This document shows, in pieces, positions 1 to 6,599 of a stretch of DNA of 11,295 nt. Both the position numbers and the translations under genes were made by a program. The notes under the pieces were generated by a model. The model did not search any database, was not told the DNA's origin, and saw only the letters and a list, made by a program, of their open reading frames with translations. The stretch is from an uncultured Pseudorhodobacter sp. (GTDB lineage Bacteria > Pseudomonadota > Alphaproteobacteria > Rhodobacterales > Rhodobacteraceae): NCBI GenBank assembly GCA_945957495.1, contig CAMFLG010000055.1:1-11295 (forward strand), in the 5' to 3' direction. Positions within the stretch are counted from its first letter, which is position 1, and every line of letters begins with the position of its first letter.

Positions 1-652
1 CGTCATCGACCTGCGCAACAACCCCGGTGGTCTGTTGAAACAGGCGATCCTGACCTCGGATGCCTTCCTTGACTCGGGCGAAATCGTCTCCACCCGGGGC
101 CGCAATCCCGAAGACAGCGCGCGCGAAAACGCAACGCCCGGCGATCTGACCGAAGGCAAGCCGATTGTCGTGCTGATCAACGGCGGCTCTGCCTCTGCCT
201 CGGAAATCGTGGCGGGCGCGCTGCAGGATCAACACCGCGCCATCGTGGTTGGCACGAAAAGCTTCGGCAAAGGTTCGGTGCAAACACTGATCCCGCTGAA
301 GGGCGATGCCGCGATGCGCCTGACAACCGCGCGCTACTACACCCCGTCGGGCCGCTCGATCCAGTCGCTGGGCGTGATGCCCGATATCGTCGTCAACCAG
401 CCCGTCGTCGATCCCTCCGCCGAAGGAACCGAGGCGAAGGCCGCAGAGGATGCAGCAAAACAGCGCACCGAAGCCAGCCTGCGCGGCGCGATCAGCAATG
501 ACTCGATGACCGAGGACGAGAAAAAGCAGCTGGAAGAAGACCGCGCCCGCACCGAAGACGCGGCCAAACTGCGCGACGAGGACTATCAGCTTGCCTATGC
601 CATCGACATTCTGCGCGGCCTGTCCGCCGTCGCCAAGCAAGAGCAACCCTGA
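1..652 (+). CDS. ctpA: Carboxy-terminal processing protease CtpA (S41), 3' part
   Basis: Serine endoprotease of peptidase family S41, exported to the periplasm, where the family trims C-termini of envelope proteins and controls peptidoglycan hydrolases. The gene enters from outside the window. In-frame codons start at base 2 and give 216 visible residues, so signal peptide and PDZ domain lie upstream. The fragment opens with the S41 hallmark VIDLRNNPGGLL. The catalytic dyad is visible: Ser in SASASEI (codon 194-196, visible residue 65) and Lys in SFGKGSVQT (codon 269-271, residue 90), 25 residues apart as in E. coli Prc (Ser430/Lys455). After the protease core comes a charged, probably helical tail of about 75 residues rich in Glu, Lys and Ala, ending at TGA 650-652. 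rppH follows 51 bp later with no obvious terminator, so co-transcription is likely. Family assignment is very secure; CtpA rather than another S41 subtype is inferred from the motifs and the rppH neighbour. Confidence 0.95.
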   Translation, partial: VIDLRNNPGGLLKQAILTSDAFLDSGEIVSTRGRNPEDSARENATPGDLTEGKPIVVLINGGSASASEIVAGALQDQHRAIVVGTKSFGKGSVQTLIPLKGDAAMRLTTARYYTPSGRSIQSLGVMPDIVVNQPVVDPSAEGTEAKAAEDAAKQRTEASLRGAISNDSMTEDEKKQLEEDRARTEDAAKLRDEDYQLAYAIDILRGLSAVAKQEQP

Positions 653-670
653 TCCAACCCCAGAAAGGAG

Positions 671-694
671 GGCCGCGCGGATCTCTGCGCGGCC
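671..694 (+). promoter_or_regulatory. Perfect hairpin between Shine-Dalgarno and rppH start
   Basis: An 8-bp perfect GC stem (ggccgcgc at 671-678 pairs with gcgcggcc at 687-694) closes an 8-nt loop. It sits directly after a strong Shine-Dalgarno sequence (aaaggag, 664-670), which is 33 nt from the ATG of rppH and therefore too far to work in linear form. Folding the hairpin leaves only 9 nt (695-703) between the stem base and the ATG. No T-run follows, so it does not look like an intrinsic terminator. The structure is seen directly; its role in start-site positioning is inferred. Confidence 0.5.
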
Positions 695-703
695 AGCCCG
701 GCC

Positions 704-1183
704 ATGATTGACCCCAACAGCCTTCCCTACCGCCCCTGCGTCGGCGTCATGCTGATCAACGCCGAAGGCCAGATCTTTGCCGGTCTGCGCAAGGACAGCA
801 CCGCGACGGCGTGGCAGATGCCACAAGGCGGCATTGATGACGGCGAAAAACCCCGCAAGGCCGCGCTGCGCGAATTGTGGGAAGAAACCGGCATCACCGA
901 TGATCTGGTCGAATTTGTCGGCAAGACCCATGATTGGGTCACTTACGATCTGCCACCCGATCTTCTGGGCCGTGTCTGGGGCGGCAAGTACCGGGGTCAG
1001 CGGCAAAAATGGTTCCTCTATCGCTATCTGGGCCGCGATGATCAGGTGAACATCGCCACCGAACACCCCGAATTTTCGGCGTGGCGCTGGATCGCGGCAG
1101 ATGAAATGATCGCCTCAATCGTCCCGTTCAAACGCAGCGTCTACGAAGAGGTCGTGCGCCACTTCCGCGCCTATCTGGCCTGA
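704..1183 (+). CDS. rppH: RNA 5' pyrophosphohydrolase RppH (Nudix)
   Basis: Cytoplasmic Nudix hydrolase that removes pyrophosphate from the triphosphorylated 5' end of RNAs, preparing mRNAs for 5'-end-dependent RNase E decay. At 159 aa it has the usual length. A complete Nudix box spans residues 42-64 (GGIDDGE, then RELWEETGI), carrying the metal-binding glutamates, and is preceded by WQMPQGG, a signature that separates RppH from other Nudix proteins. The N-terminus (YRPCVGVMLIN) matches the family start, which supports ATG 704. No start codon exists in frame between the ctpA stop and 704, and the next Met (residue 16) lies inside the conserved core. No Shine-Dalgarno lies immediately upstream; the strong one at 664-670 is separated by a hairpin. 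It is probably expressed with ctpA. Confidence 0.95.
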   Translation: MIDPNSLPYRPCVGVMLINAEGQIFAGLRKDSTATAWQMPQGGIDDGEKPRKAALRELWEETGITDDLVEFVGKTHDWVTYDLPPDLLGRVWGGKYRGQRQKWFLYRYLGRDDQVNIATEHPEFSAWRWIAADEMIASIVPFKRSVYEEVVRHFRAYLA

Positions 1184-1322
1184 GGCATAGCATTCAGGAC
1201 ACGGTTTCCCCCGCAAGTGCCGGGGCCGCCGCATCCCCCATCGAATCTGCTTTCCCCCACCAGAACGATGCGCTAACAGCGCGGCGTTCTTGATGGTCAA
1301 GGACGGAATTAGGAGAACCCCG

Positions 1323-2345
1323 ATGGGCTATAAGGTCGTCGTCGCGGGTGCCACGGGTAACGTGGGCCGCGAAATGCTGAATATCCTCGCCGAGCGCGAG
1401 TTCCCCGTTGATGAGATTGCCGCCCTTGCGTCGCGCAAATCCATCGGCACTGAAATCAGCTTTGGCGACAAGACCGTCAAGACTAAGGATCTGGACACTT
1501 TCGATTTCACCGGCTGGGACATCGCCCTGTTCGCCGTGGGGTCCGAGGCCACCAAGATCTACGCGCCCAAGGCCGCTGCCGCTGGCTGCGTCGTGATCGA
1601 CAACTCCTCGCTCTATCGCTACGACCCCGCCGTGCCGCTGATCGTGCCAGAGGTGAATGCCGACGACATCGTGCATTACAAGAACAAGAACATCATCGCC
1701 AACCCGAACTGCTCCACCGCGCAGATGGTTGTCGCCCTGAAACCGCTGCACGACCGCGCTCGTATCAAGCGCGTCGTGGTGTCCACCTACCAGTCGGTTT
1801 CCGGTGCGGGCAAAGAGGGCATTGACGAGTTGTGGGATCAGACCAAGGGTCTTTACGTCCCCGGTCAGGAAGTCGCGCCGAAGAAATTCACCAAGCAGAT
1901 CGCCTTCAACGTGATCCCGCATATCGACGTTTTTCTGGACGACGGCTCGACCAAAGAAGAATGGAAAATGGTCGCGGAAACCAAGAAGATCCTCGACAAG
2001 AACATCAAAGTCACCGCGACCTGCGTGCGCGTGCCGGTGTTCGTCGGCCATTCGGAATCGATCAATATCGAGTTTGAAGATTTCCTTGATGAACACGAGG
2101 CCCGCGACATCCTGCGCGAAGCCCCCGGCGTCATGGTGATCGACAAGCGCGAGCCGGGTGGCTACATCACCCCGATCGAATGTGTCGGTGATTACGCCAC
2201 CTATATTTCGCGCATCCGTCAGGACAGCACCATCGAAAACGGCATCAACCTGTGGTGCGTGTCGGACAACCTGCGCAAGGGCGCCGCGCTGAACGCGGTG
2301 CAAATCGCCGAGGTGCTGGGCAACCGCGTCCTGAAAAAGGGCTGA
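1323..2345 (+). CDS. asd: Aspartate-semialdehyde dehydrogenase
   Basis: NADPH-dependent reductive dephosphorylation of L-aspartyl-4-phosphate to L-aspartate semialdehyde, the shared step toward Lys/diaminopimelate, Thr, Met and Ile. 340 aa, typical for the family. Visible elements: N-terminal dinucleotide-binding loop GATGNVG (residues 9-15), catalytic Cys130 in NPNCSTAQM, Gln157 in STYQSVSGAG, and the likely acid-base His243 in VFVGHSES. ATG 1323 is chosen over an upstream in-frame TTG at 1290 because AGGAG (1311-1315) lies 7 nt before it and MGYKVVVAGATG is the natural start of the Rossmann fold. The 139-bp gap after rppH holds only weak short inverted repeats (1209-1225 and 1270-1282) and no clear promoter. 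Transcription ends at the strong terminator at 2364-2394, so asd is either single or the last gene after rppH. Confidence 0.97.
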   Translation: MGYKVVVAGATGNVGREMLNILAEREFPVDEIAALASRKSIGTEISFGDKTVKTKDLDTFDFTGWDIALFAVGSEATKIYAPKAAAAGCVVIDNSSLYRYDPAVPLIVPEVNADDIVHYKNKNIIANPNCSTAQMVVALKPLHDRARIKRVVVSTYQSVSGAGKEGIDELWDQTKGLYVPGQEVAPKKFTKQIAFNVIPHIDVFLDDGSTKEEWKMVAETKKILDKNIKVTATCVRVPVFVGHSESINIEFEDFLDEHEARDILREAPGVMVIDKREPGGYITPIECVGDYATYISRIRQDSTIENGINLWCVSDNLRKGAALNAVQIAEVLGNRVLKKG

Positions 2346-2363
2346 CGCCTGCGCCAGAAACCC

Positions 2364-2394
2364 AAAACGCCCCGCAATACCTGCGGGGCGTTTT
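2364..2394 (+). terminator. Intrinsic terminator of asd
   Basis: Perfect 13-bp inverted repeat, aaaacgccccgca (2364-2376) and tgcggggcgtttt (2382-2394), with a 5-nt loop (atacc). The stem has a GC core, an A-run on the left and a T-run on the right, the textbook rho-independent form. It begins 18 nt after the asd stop. The A/T symmetry would also allow termination from the other strand, but no minus-strand gene runs into it. It separates asd from the GFA gene. Confidence 0.93.
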
Positions 2395-2474
2395 GCATTT
2401 CGCCCCCTTGCAATCGCGCTCCGACGCGGCCTTCATGGCAGCAGTCCGCGCATTTGCGGCAGGGAGGGGCCAGC

Positions 2475-2879
2475 ATGACCGAAGTTTCCGGCGGTTGCCT
2501 GTGTGGCCGCGTCCGCATCGTGGCATCGGGGCAGCCCTATCGTGTGGGCCTTTGCCATTGCATGGATTGCCGCAAACACCACGGCGCACTATTTCACGCC
2601 TCCGCCATCTTTTCGGAAAGCGCGGTCACGATCACCGGCGAAACCCGCGCCTATGCTGGGCGGCACTTCTGCCCCAACTGCGGCGCGCCGCTCTATGCCC
2701 AGACCGGGGACGAGATTGAGGTGAACCTTGGCACTCTGGATGCCCCGGATCAGTTTCAACCCACTTACGAACTTTGGACGATCCGCCGCGAATCCTGGCT
2801 GCCACCCTTTACCCACATGAAACACTACCCCGGCAATCGCGATGGCGCCGGGCGGCACGAAGACCAAAGCACCCCCTGA
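2475..2879 (+). CDS. GFA-family zinc-binding protein (CENP-V/GFA domain)
   Basis: Small protein of 134 aa belonging to the GFA (glutathione-dependent formaldehyde-activating enzyme/CENP-V) domain family. The Cys pattern that binds two zinc ions is complete: C8 and C10 (GGCLCG), C27, C29 and C32 (CHCMDC), and C66 and C69 (FCPNCG). These are interleaved with family-typical segments such as ALFHASAIF. Members often act on glutathione adducts, but the substrate of most, including this one, is unknown; a formaldehyde role should not be assumed. ATG 2475 is preceded by a purine-rich Shine-Dalgarno (agggagggg, 2461-2469) at 5 nt, favouring it over an in-frame TTG at 2454. It stands alone: asd is terminated upstream, and the next gene converges with a 9-bp gap. 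Confidence 0.88.
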   Translation: MTEVSGGCLCGRVRIVASGQPYRVGLCHCMDCRKHHGALFHASAIFSESAVTITGETRAYAGRHFCPNCGAPLYAQTGDEIEVNLGTLDAPDQFQPTYELWTIRRESWLPPFTHMKHYPGNRDGAGRHEDQSTP

Positions 2880-2888
2880 CCGCCGATC

Positions 2889-3347
2889 TCAGCCTTGCGC
2901 CTGATCAATCGCCGCCTTCAGGTCGGTCATTTCCTCGCATGTCCCGCACAGCGACTCCAGCGTTGTCAGATTGACCATGGCGTTGCCCATCTGCCCCATC
3001 TGCACAAACATCTCGCCCTGATATTCCAACGCGCCCAGATGCGCCGGATTGATCCTCAATGCGGTATCATAGGCGGCTGCGGCCTGATCCATATTGCCCA
3101 GCTTGCGGTTGGAAAAGCCCAGCAGGTTCCACGCATCGGCATTCTGCGGCTCTTGCGATGTCACCTGTTGCAACAGCGGCACGGCGGCGGCGTAATCCTG
3201 CTTCTCAATCGCCTCCTGCGCCGCGCCGTACAGGGGCGAGCCCGCCTCGCTGCTGTCATCAGAACTGCCCTCGGCATAGGCGGGGTCGAACACCATCGAA
3301 AACAGGCCAATAAGCCCGATGATCAGGTAGGAAAACAGATGTGTCAT
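2889..3347 (-). CDS. Exported TPR-repeat protein with C-terminal CxxC
   Basis: 152-aa protein. Residues 1-25 form a classic Sec signal peptide: short N-region, hydrophobic core FSYLIIGLIGLFSMVF, and probable cleavage after AYA. An acidic Ser/Asp-rich linker (26-38) follows. Residues about 39-130 are tetratricopeptide-like helix pairs, most clearly A72-WNLLGFSNRKLGNMDQA and the following YDTALRINP. TPR domains mediate protein-protein contact, so this is probably a periplasmic adaptor; the partner is unknown. Near the C-terminus is C134-G-T-C137, the only cysteines in the mature part, which may form a disulfide or bind metal. The start is ATG at 3347, with GGAGAGG just upstream; a longer in-frame reading back to 3506 has no signal-peptide logic. 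It lies 82 bp downstream of the DUF5765-like gene on the same strand and may have its own promoter. Confidence 0.8.
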   Translation of the reverse strand: MTHLFSYLIIGLIGLFSMVFDPAYAEGSSDDSSEAGSPLYGAAQEAIEKQDYAAAVPLLQQVTSQEPQNADAWNLLGFSNRKLGNMDQAAAAYDTALRINPAHLGALEYQGEMFVQMGQMGNAMVNLTTLESLCGTCEEMTDLKAAIDQAQG

Positions 3348-3366
3348 GATACCTCTCCTGCAAATA

Positions 3367-3395
3367 TCCGCAAACTCTAGCGCAGCCTTTGTCAA
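3367..3395 (-). promoter_or_regulatory. Possible promoter of the TPR gene
   Basis: On the minus strand a perfect -35 hexamer TTGACA (3395-3390) lies in the 82-bp gap before the TPR gene, with a second TTGACC copy further upstream. At 17-nt spacing the -10 position reads tgcgga, a poor match, so only the -35 element is convincing. If real, the TPR gene would have its own transcript. Confidence 0.27.
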
Positions 3396-3429
3396 ACCTG
3401 TGGTCAAGCCTGCGTGACCAGCCCTCGCG

Positions 3430-4149
3430 TCAATCCACCCGGGCGGGCCTGCGCACCTCGAAGAACTTTCGCACTGGCGGAGACAGCGAAACCAGCAGAA
3501 TGGCAATCGCGAACAGGCACCAGATCGCCGGCGCCTCGTTCGGGCTAGAGGTCAGCTTGTTCGACAGCACCGGCCCGACAAGGATCAGAAACACAACGAA
3601 CCGCCACGCGCCGTAAAACAGTGGCAGCACAAAGATCGCCAGGAAATAGCTTGGGAACCCGAATGTGACGTGCAGCGCCCGCTCCAACGGCACAAAAAGC
3701 CCGTTGTAGGGCACCTCCCAGCCCAGATGCCAGTCGCCCGACACCGTACACCACCGCGGCGCACACACCGCGACCCCCGGCTGACACTGGCCCAGCTCTG
3801 CCACCGGCAGCATCTGCACCAAAATCAGGGCCGAGGCGAGCGCCGACAGCCCATACACAACAGCCCGCTGACCGCGCGACAGATCGGCGCGCACCAGCGC
3901 CATGATAAAGGCGTTCAGCACCAGCGGCTGCACCGCGATATGCAGCATCGACAGCATCGTGACCCTCTGGTTCGCCGTCGATCCGCACTGGTCAATCACC
4001 AGATACCCCGCCAGTTGCAGCCCCTCCATCACCGCATAAAACGCCAGCGTGACGGGAATTGCCGGTGCCTCGCCGCGCCGCCAGGTCACAACCGCCCCCG
4101 CCGCGCCGACCAGCATCATGCCCGTGCTTGCCCCAACCCCCCAACACAT
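3430..4149 (-). CDS. Polytopic membrane protein, DUF5765-like
   Basis: 239-aa integral membrane protein with about seven hydrophobic segments (roughly residues 5-22, 31-50, 63-86, 95-115, 158-178, 182-198 and 206-224). The start MCWG, the block DQCGSTANQ (53-61), the intramembrane H70...Q74-P75...N79 motif and the WHLGWEVPYN stretch (140-149) resemble a family I recall as DUF5765 in Rhodobacterales; function is unknown. Cys2, Cys55, Cys122, Cys129 and Cys134 suggest disulfides or a metal/cofactor site. Polar residues conserved-looking inside helices (E42, Q45, H70, Q74, H141, E145) argue for more than a structural role. ATG at 4149 has a modest Shine-Dalgarno (aaggggg, about 10 nt away). It is divergent from the hydrolase gene across 177 bp and is followed by the TPR gene. 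The family name rests on memory and should be held loosely. Confidence 0.72.
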   Translation of the reverse strand: MCWGVGASTGMMLVGAAGAVVTWRRGEAPAIPVTLAFYAVMEGLQLAGYLVIDQCGSTANQRVTMLSMLHIAVQPLVLNAFIMALVRADLSRGQRAVVYGLSALASALILVQMLPVAELGQCQPGVAVCAPRWCTVSGDWHLGWEVPYNGLFVPLERALHVTFGFPSYFLAIFVLPLFYGAWRFVVFLILVGPVLSNKLTSSPNEAPAIWCLFAIAILLVSLSPPVRKFFEVRRPARVD

Positions 4150-4213
4150 GCGCGACCTGCCCCCTTTTCGGCGATGTTGCCCGACAATGGCGCAGCCTTG
4201 CTGTCAGGGCAAC

Positions 4214-4225
4214 TGATGCGCATCA
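4214..4225. promoter_or_regulatory. Perfect 12-bp palindrome in divergent intergenic gap
   Basis: TGATGCGCATCA reads identically on both strands. It lies in the 177-bp region between the divergent DUF5765-like and hydrolase genes, 65 bp and 102 bp from their starts. It partly overlaps a larger imperfect inverted repeat (4222-4233 with 4258-4267). Position and symmetry suit binding of a dimeric regulator, but no regulator gene is adjacent and the rest of this gap shows no clear promoter. Confidence 0.35.
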
Positions 4226-4326
4226 CGCCCGCCGAAATCGCGCCCACGCCGCGCGCAGGCGGGTGATTTTCCGATTCCTTGCCCCCTCATCCTGCTTTAG
4301 GGTGCCTCAACCCCGCAGGAGCCGCC

Positions 4327-5973
4327 ATGCAACGCCCGTTTACCGACCGACCGATCCTTGCCCCGCTGACGCCCCTTGCCCTTGTGGTTGCGGCGCTTGC
4401 CTTCACCATGGCGCTGACGCCCTCGCTGATCCCGCGCACTGGGGTTCTGCAGGGCGCCGTGGCGGGCATCACCTTTGCGCTGGCTTACGGCATCACGGCG
4501 GGGCTGATCAGCCTTTGGCTCTGGCTGGGTCTGCCCGATCTGCGCAACCGCAAACTGGTCTGGGTGCCGCGCGCCTTGGCATTGGCCATCGTGATCTATG
4601 GCCTGTTCCATGCCACCGCCTGGCAGAACGCCGTTCACAAGGCCGTCGAAATGCCCCCGGTTGAAAGCGCGCGCCCCTTCATCATCGCAGGCGTCGCCCT
4701 TGCGGTCGTGCTGGTCATGCTGCTGATCGGGCGGCTGTTTCGCCGCGCCGCCGTGTTCGTCGCCAACCGGCTGGCGATCCTGTTGCCGCTGCGCGTGGCG
4801 CTGACCCTTGGTTTCATTCTGGCCGCTTGGGCCTTTTGGGCCATCGGCAACGGCGTGTTGCTGCACAACGCGCTGTCGGCGATGGACGCCACCTACAAAC
4901 GGCTGGATCACCTGATCCCCACCGGCGATGTCGCGCCCACAGACCCGCTGAAATCCGGCAGCGCCGCCTCGCTGGTCGACTGGCAGGGCCTTGGCGCGCA
5001 GGGCCGCGCCCGCACCATGGCGGCCCCCGATGCCGCCACCATCGCCCAGATCACCGGCCGCCCGGCCAAGGAACCGCTGCGCGTCTATGTCGGTCTGAAC
5101 AATGCCGAAACCGAATCCGCCCGCGCCGATCTGGCCCTGCAGGAACTGATCCGCATCGGCGCCTTCGACCGCAAGCTCCTGGTCATCGCCACCCCCACCG
5201 GCACCGGCTGGATCGACCCCGCCTCGGTGTCGCCGCTGGAGTTTTTATGGGATGGCGATGTGGCCTCGGTGTCCGTGCAGTATTCCTATCTGCCGTCCTG
5301 GCTGTCGCTGATCGTCGAACCCGAATACGGCCACGAAACCGCCCGCGTGGTGTTTGCCCGCATCTACGACTATTGGCAGCACCTGCCGAAAGAAACCCGA
5401 CCCCGGCTGTACCTGCACGGGCTTAGCCTCGGCTCACTGAACTCTGACATCTCGCTGGAATTCTACAACGTGCTGGGCGATCCGCCGCAAGGCGCCTTCT
5501 GGGTCGGCCCGCCCTTCGCCAGCCGCTCCTGGCCGCAATTCACCGCCGCCCGCAATCCGTCAAGCCCGGCCTGGTCGCCGATCTTCCGCGACGGCTCACT
5601 GGTGCGTTTCACCACGCAGAAGGACACCACCGCGGTTGCCTCCGCACCTTGGGGCCCGATGCGGATCATCTATCTGCAATATCCCTCTGATGCGATCGTG
5701 TTCTTCGAACCCGACAGCTTCTATCGCGAACCGGACTGGATGAAAGACCCGCGCGGCCCCGACGTTTCGCCCGAACTGCATTGGGTGCCCGTCGTCACCT
5801 TCGTGCAGCTTCTGACCGATATGATGACCGCCACGCTGACCAATGCCGGCCACGGTCACGTCTATGCCGCCTCGCACTATCTGGAAGGCTGGGTCGCCCT
5901 GACCGACCCGCCGGGATGGGATCAGGCCGGGCTGGATCGTCTGAACGCATGGTTCACCGAACAGGGGCTGTGA
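4327..5973 (+). CDS. Membrane-anchored alpha/beta hydrolase (Abhydrolase_9 type)
   Basis: 548-aa protein in two parts. The N-terminal third has about five transmembrane helices (roughly 14-30, 41-68, 80-98, 118-137 and 152-180) with the sequence TPSLIPR (31-37), typical of the Abhydrolase_9 N-terminal domain. The C-terminal domain is a predicted alpha/beta hydrolase: nucleophile Ser367 in HGLSLGS, probable acid Asp455 in YPSDAIVFFEPD, and probable catalytic His509 or His511 in AGHGHVY. Family members are putative membrane hydrolases with no established substrate; lipid or ester substrates are plausible but unproven. ATG 4327 follows AGGAG (4317-4321) by 5 nt; a longer in-frame reading from 4279 adds only non-hydrophobic residues and is disfavoured. 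The gene is divergent from the DUF5765-like gene and converges on a small membrane protein gene, with 12 bp between stops. Confidence 0.85.
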   Translation: MQRPFTDRPILAPLTPLALVVAALAFTMALTPSLIPRTGVLQGAVAGITFALAYGITAGLISLWLWLGLPDLRNRKLVWVPRALALAIVIYGLFHATAWQNAVHKAVEMPPVESARPFIIAGVALAVVLVMLLIGRLFRRAAVFVANRLAILLPLRVALTLGFILAAWAFWAIGNGVLLHNALSAMDATYKRLDHLIPTGDVAPTDPLKSGSAASLVDWQGLGAQGRARTMAAPDAATIAQITGRPAKEPLRVYVGLNNAETESARADLALQELIRIGAFDRKLLVIATPTGTGWIDPASVSPLEFLWDGDVASVSVQYSYLPSWLSLIVEPEYGHETARVVFARIYDYWQHLPKETRPRLYLHGLSLGSLNSDISLEFYNVLGDPPQGAFWVGPPFASRSWPQFTAARNPSSPAWSPIFRDGSLVRFTTQKDTTAVASAPWGPMRIIYLQYPSDAIVFFEPDSFYREPDWMKDPRGPDVSPELHWVPVVTFVQLLTDMMTATLTNAGHGHVYAASHYLEGWVALTDPPGWDQAGLDRLNAWFTEQGL

Positions 5974-5985
5974 CGCCCGCAAGGA

Positions 5986-6324
5986 TCAACCGGCGGCCCT
6001 GACCTCACGCGTCAGGGCAACCACCGCGATCAGATGCGCCCCCACGGCTGGCCATAGCAAGATCCCGCTCTGCCCCGCAAAAACCCCGATCAGCACCAGC
6101 GCCAGCAACGCCCCGGCGCTGTAGGTCAACAGGCTATGCACCAGCCCATAGCGCAGGCATGCCAACGCAAAAAGGATCAGAACCGCGCCCGCGACCCGCG
6201 CCGCCAGGATCATCGTCGCGGGCAAATCGACCCCCAGAAACAGCGCCGCGATCTGTGCCGGAAACATCACCACCAGCCCCCCGAACACCGCCTCTGCGAC
6301 CGCGATAACCTGCAAACTTCTCAT
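5986..6324 (-). CDS. Small four-helix membrane protein, function unknown
   Basis: 112-aa, very hydrophobic protein with four predicted membrane helices (about 4-21, 38-57, 66-84 and 88-104) and few charges; the C-terminus is REVRAAG. I do not recognise the family. The start is taken at ATG 6324 (MRSLQV), where a G-rich stretch (ggggggatcag) precedes it; a GTG at 6351 would add nine residues with no hydrophobic or conserved character. It is convergent with the hydrolase and divergent from ffh, so it is probably a single-gene unit. Hydropathy without frame breaks and high third-position GC support it as real coding sequence. Confidence 0.7.
   Translation of the reverse strand: MRSLQVIAVAEAVFGGLVVMFPAQIAALFLGVDLPATMILAARVAGAVLILFALACLRYGLVHSLLTYSAGALLALVLIGVFAGQSGILLWPAVGAHLIAVVALTREVRAAG
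5996..6018. terminator. Possible hairpin between convergent genes
   Basis: An 8-bp perfect inverted repeat (gccctgac 5996-6003 with gtcagggc 6011-6018, 7-nt loop) lies 23 nt past the hydrolase stop and inside the last codons of the minus-strand membrane gene. It could slow or end transcription from either side, but no T-run follows on either strand, so intrinsic termination is uncertain. Confidence 0.3.
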
Positions 6325-6373
6325 CTGATCCCCCCAACCCGCTGGCACCACTGCACCAGCCGATCTGCCCCCT

Positions 6374-6379
6374 TGTCAA
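6374..6379 (-). promoter_or_regulatory. Possible -35 element for the four-helix gene
   Basis: TTGACA on the minus strand, 50 bp before the ATG at 6324. No convincing -10 hexamer is seen at 16-18 nt spacing (gtgcag at 17 nt), so this is weak. It would be divergent from the candidate ffh promoter. Confidence 0.22.
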
Positions 6380-6408
6380 TCGCCCGTGCGGCCTTTTCCG
6401 CTTGGGCC

Positions 6409-6437
6409 TTGACTCAACGGCACGCCCGGCGTATCCG
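6409..6437 (+). promoter_or_regulatory. Candidate promoter of the ffh operon
   Basis: TTGACT (6409-6414), 17-nt spacer, then TATCCG (6432-6437). The -35 is strong and the -10 is weak, as is common in alphaproteobacteria. It would give a transcript starting near 6444 with a leader of about 155 nt before ffh, carrying two hairpins. Confidence 0.38.
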
Positions 6438-6495
6438 CGCACCAATTCCCCCGGAGGCACCCCGCTTCCGGTCCCTTGGCACATGCCGGGATCGC

Positions 6496-6578
6496 CACCT
6501 GTCAGCGCGTTGCGCCCACAGGTGCCGTTCTGCATTGGTCATTGGAAACCCGTCCGCCGCGCCCCATATCCGGGGCGC
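6496..6578 (+). promoter_or_regulatory. Structured ffh leader: two hairpins
   Basis: First hairpin 6496-6524: CACCTGT pairs with ACAGGTG, then a symmetric 2x2 internal loop (CA/CC), then GCGC/GCGC closing a GTT loop, 11 bp in all. Second hairpin 6559-6578: GCGCCCC pairs with GGGGCGC around atatcc, ending 10 nt before the Shine-Dalgarno of ffh. Neither is followed by a T-run. A role in leader stability or control of ffh translation is inferred only. It does not match SRP RNA. Confidence 0.42.
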
Positions 6579-6599
6579 ATAAGCATGTAGGAGAGCGCG

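Noticed and set aside
1290..1322. TTG start that would lengthen Asd by 11 residues
   Set aside because: No Shine-Dalgarno before it, the extra residues are not family-like, and AGGAG at 1311-1315 points to ATG 1323.
1194..2303. Long minus-strand open frame (369 codons) opposite asd
   Set aside because: It mirrors the asd reading frame in high-GC DNA, its product is His/Asp/Gly-rich with no recognisable domain, and asd itself is certain.
2252..2719. Plus-strand open frame spanning the end of asd, the terminator and the GFA gene
   Set aside because: It runs through a strong intrinsic terminator and two real genes in another frame; product is Arg/Pro-rich without a domain.
3348..3506. N-terminal extension of the TPR protein by 53 codons
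   Set aside because: It would place a clear signal peptide in the middle of the protein and overlap the end of the upstream gene; ATG 3347 has its own GGAGAGG.
6400..6599. Possible SRP (4.5S) RNA gene near ffh, suggested by tgccgggat on + and ccggaagc on -
   Set aside because: The conserved S-domain sequence with the GGAA tetraloop followed by GGAAGCAGCC is absent on both strands, and the pairing needed for helix 8 is not found.
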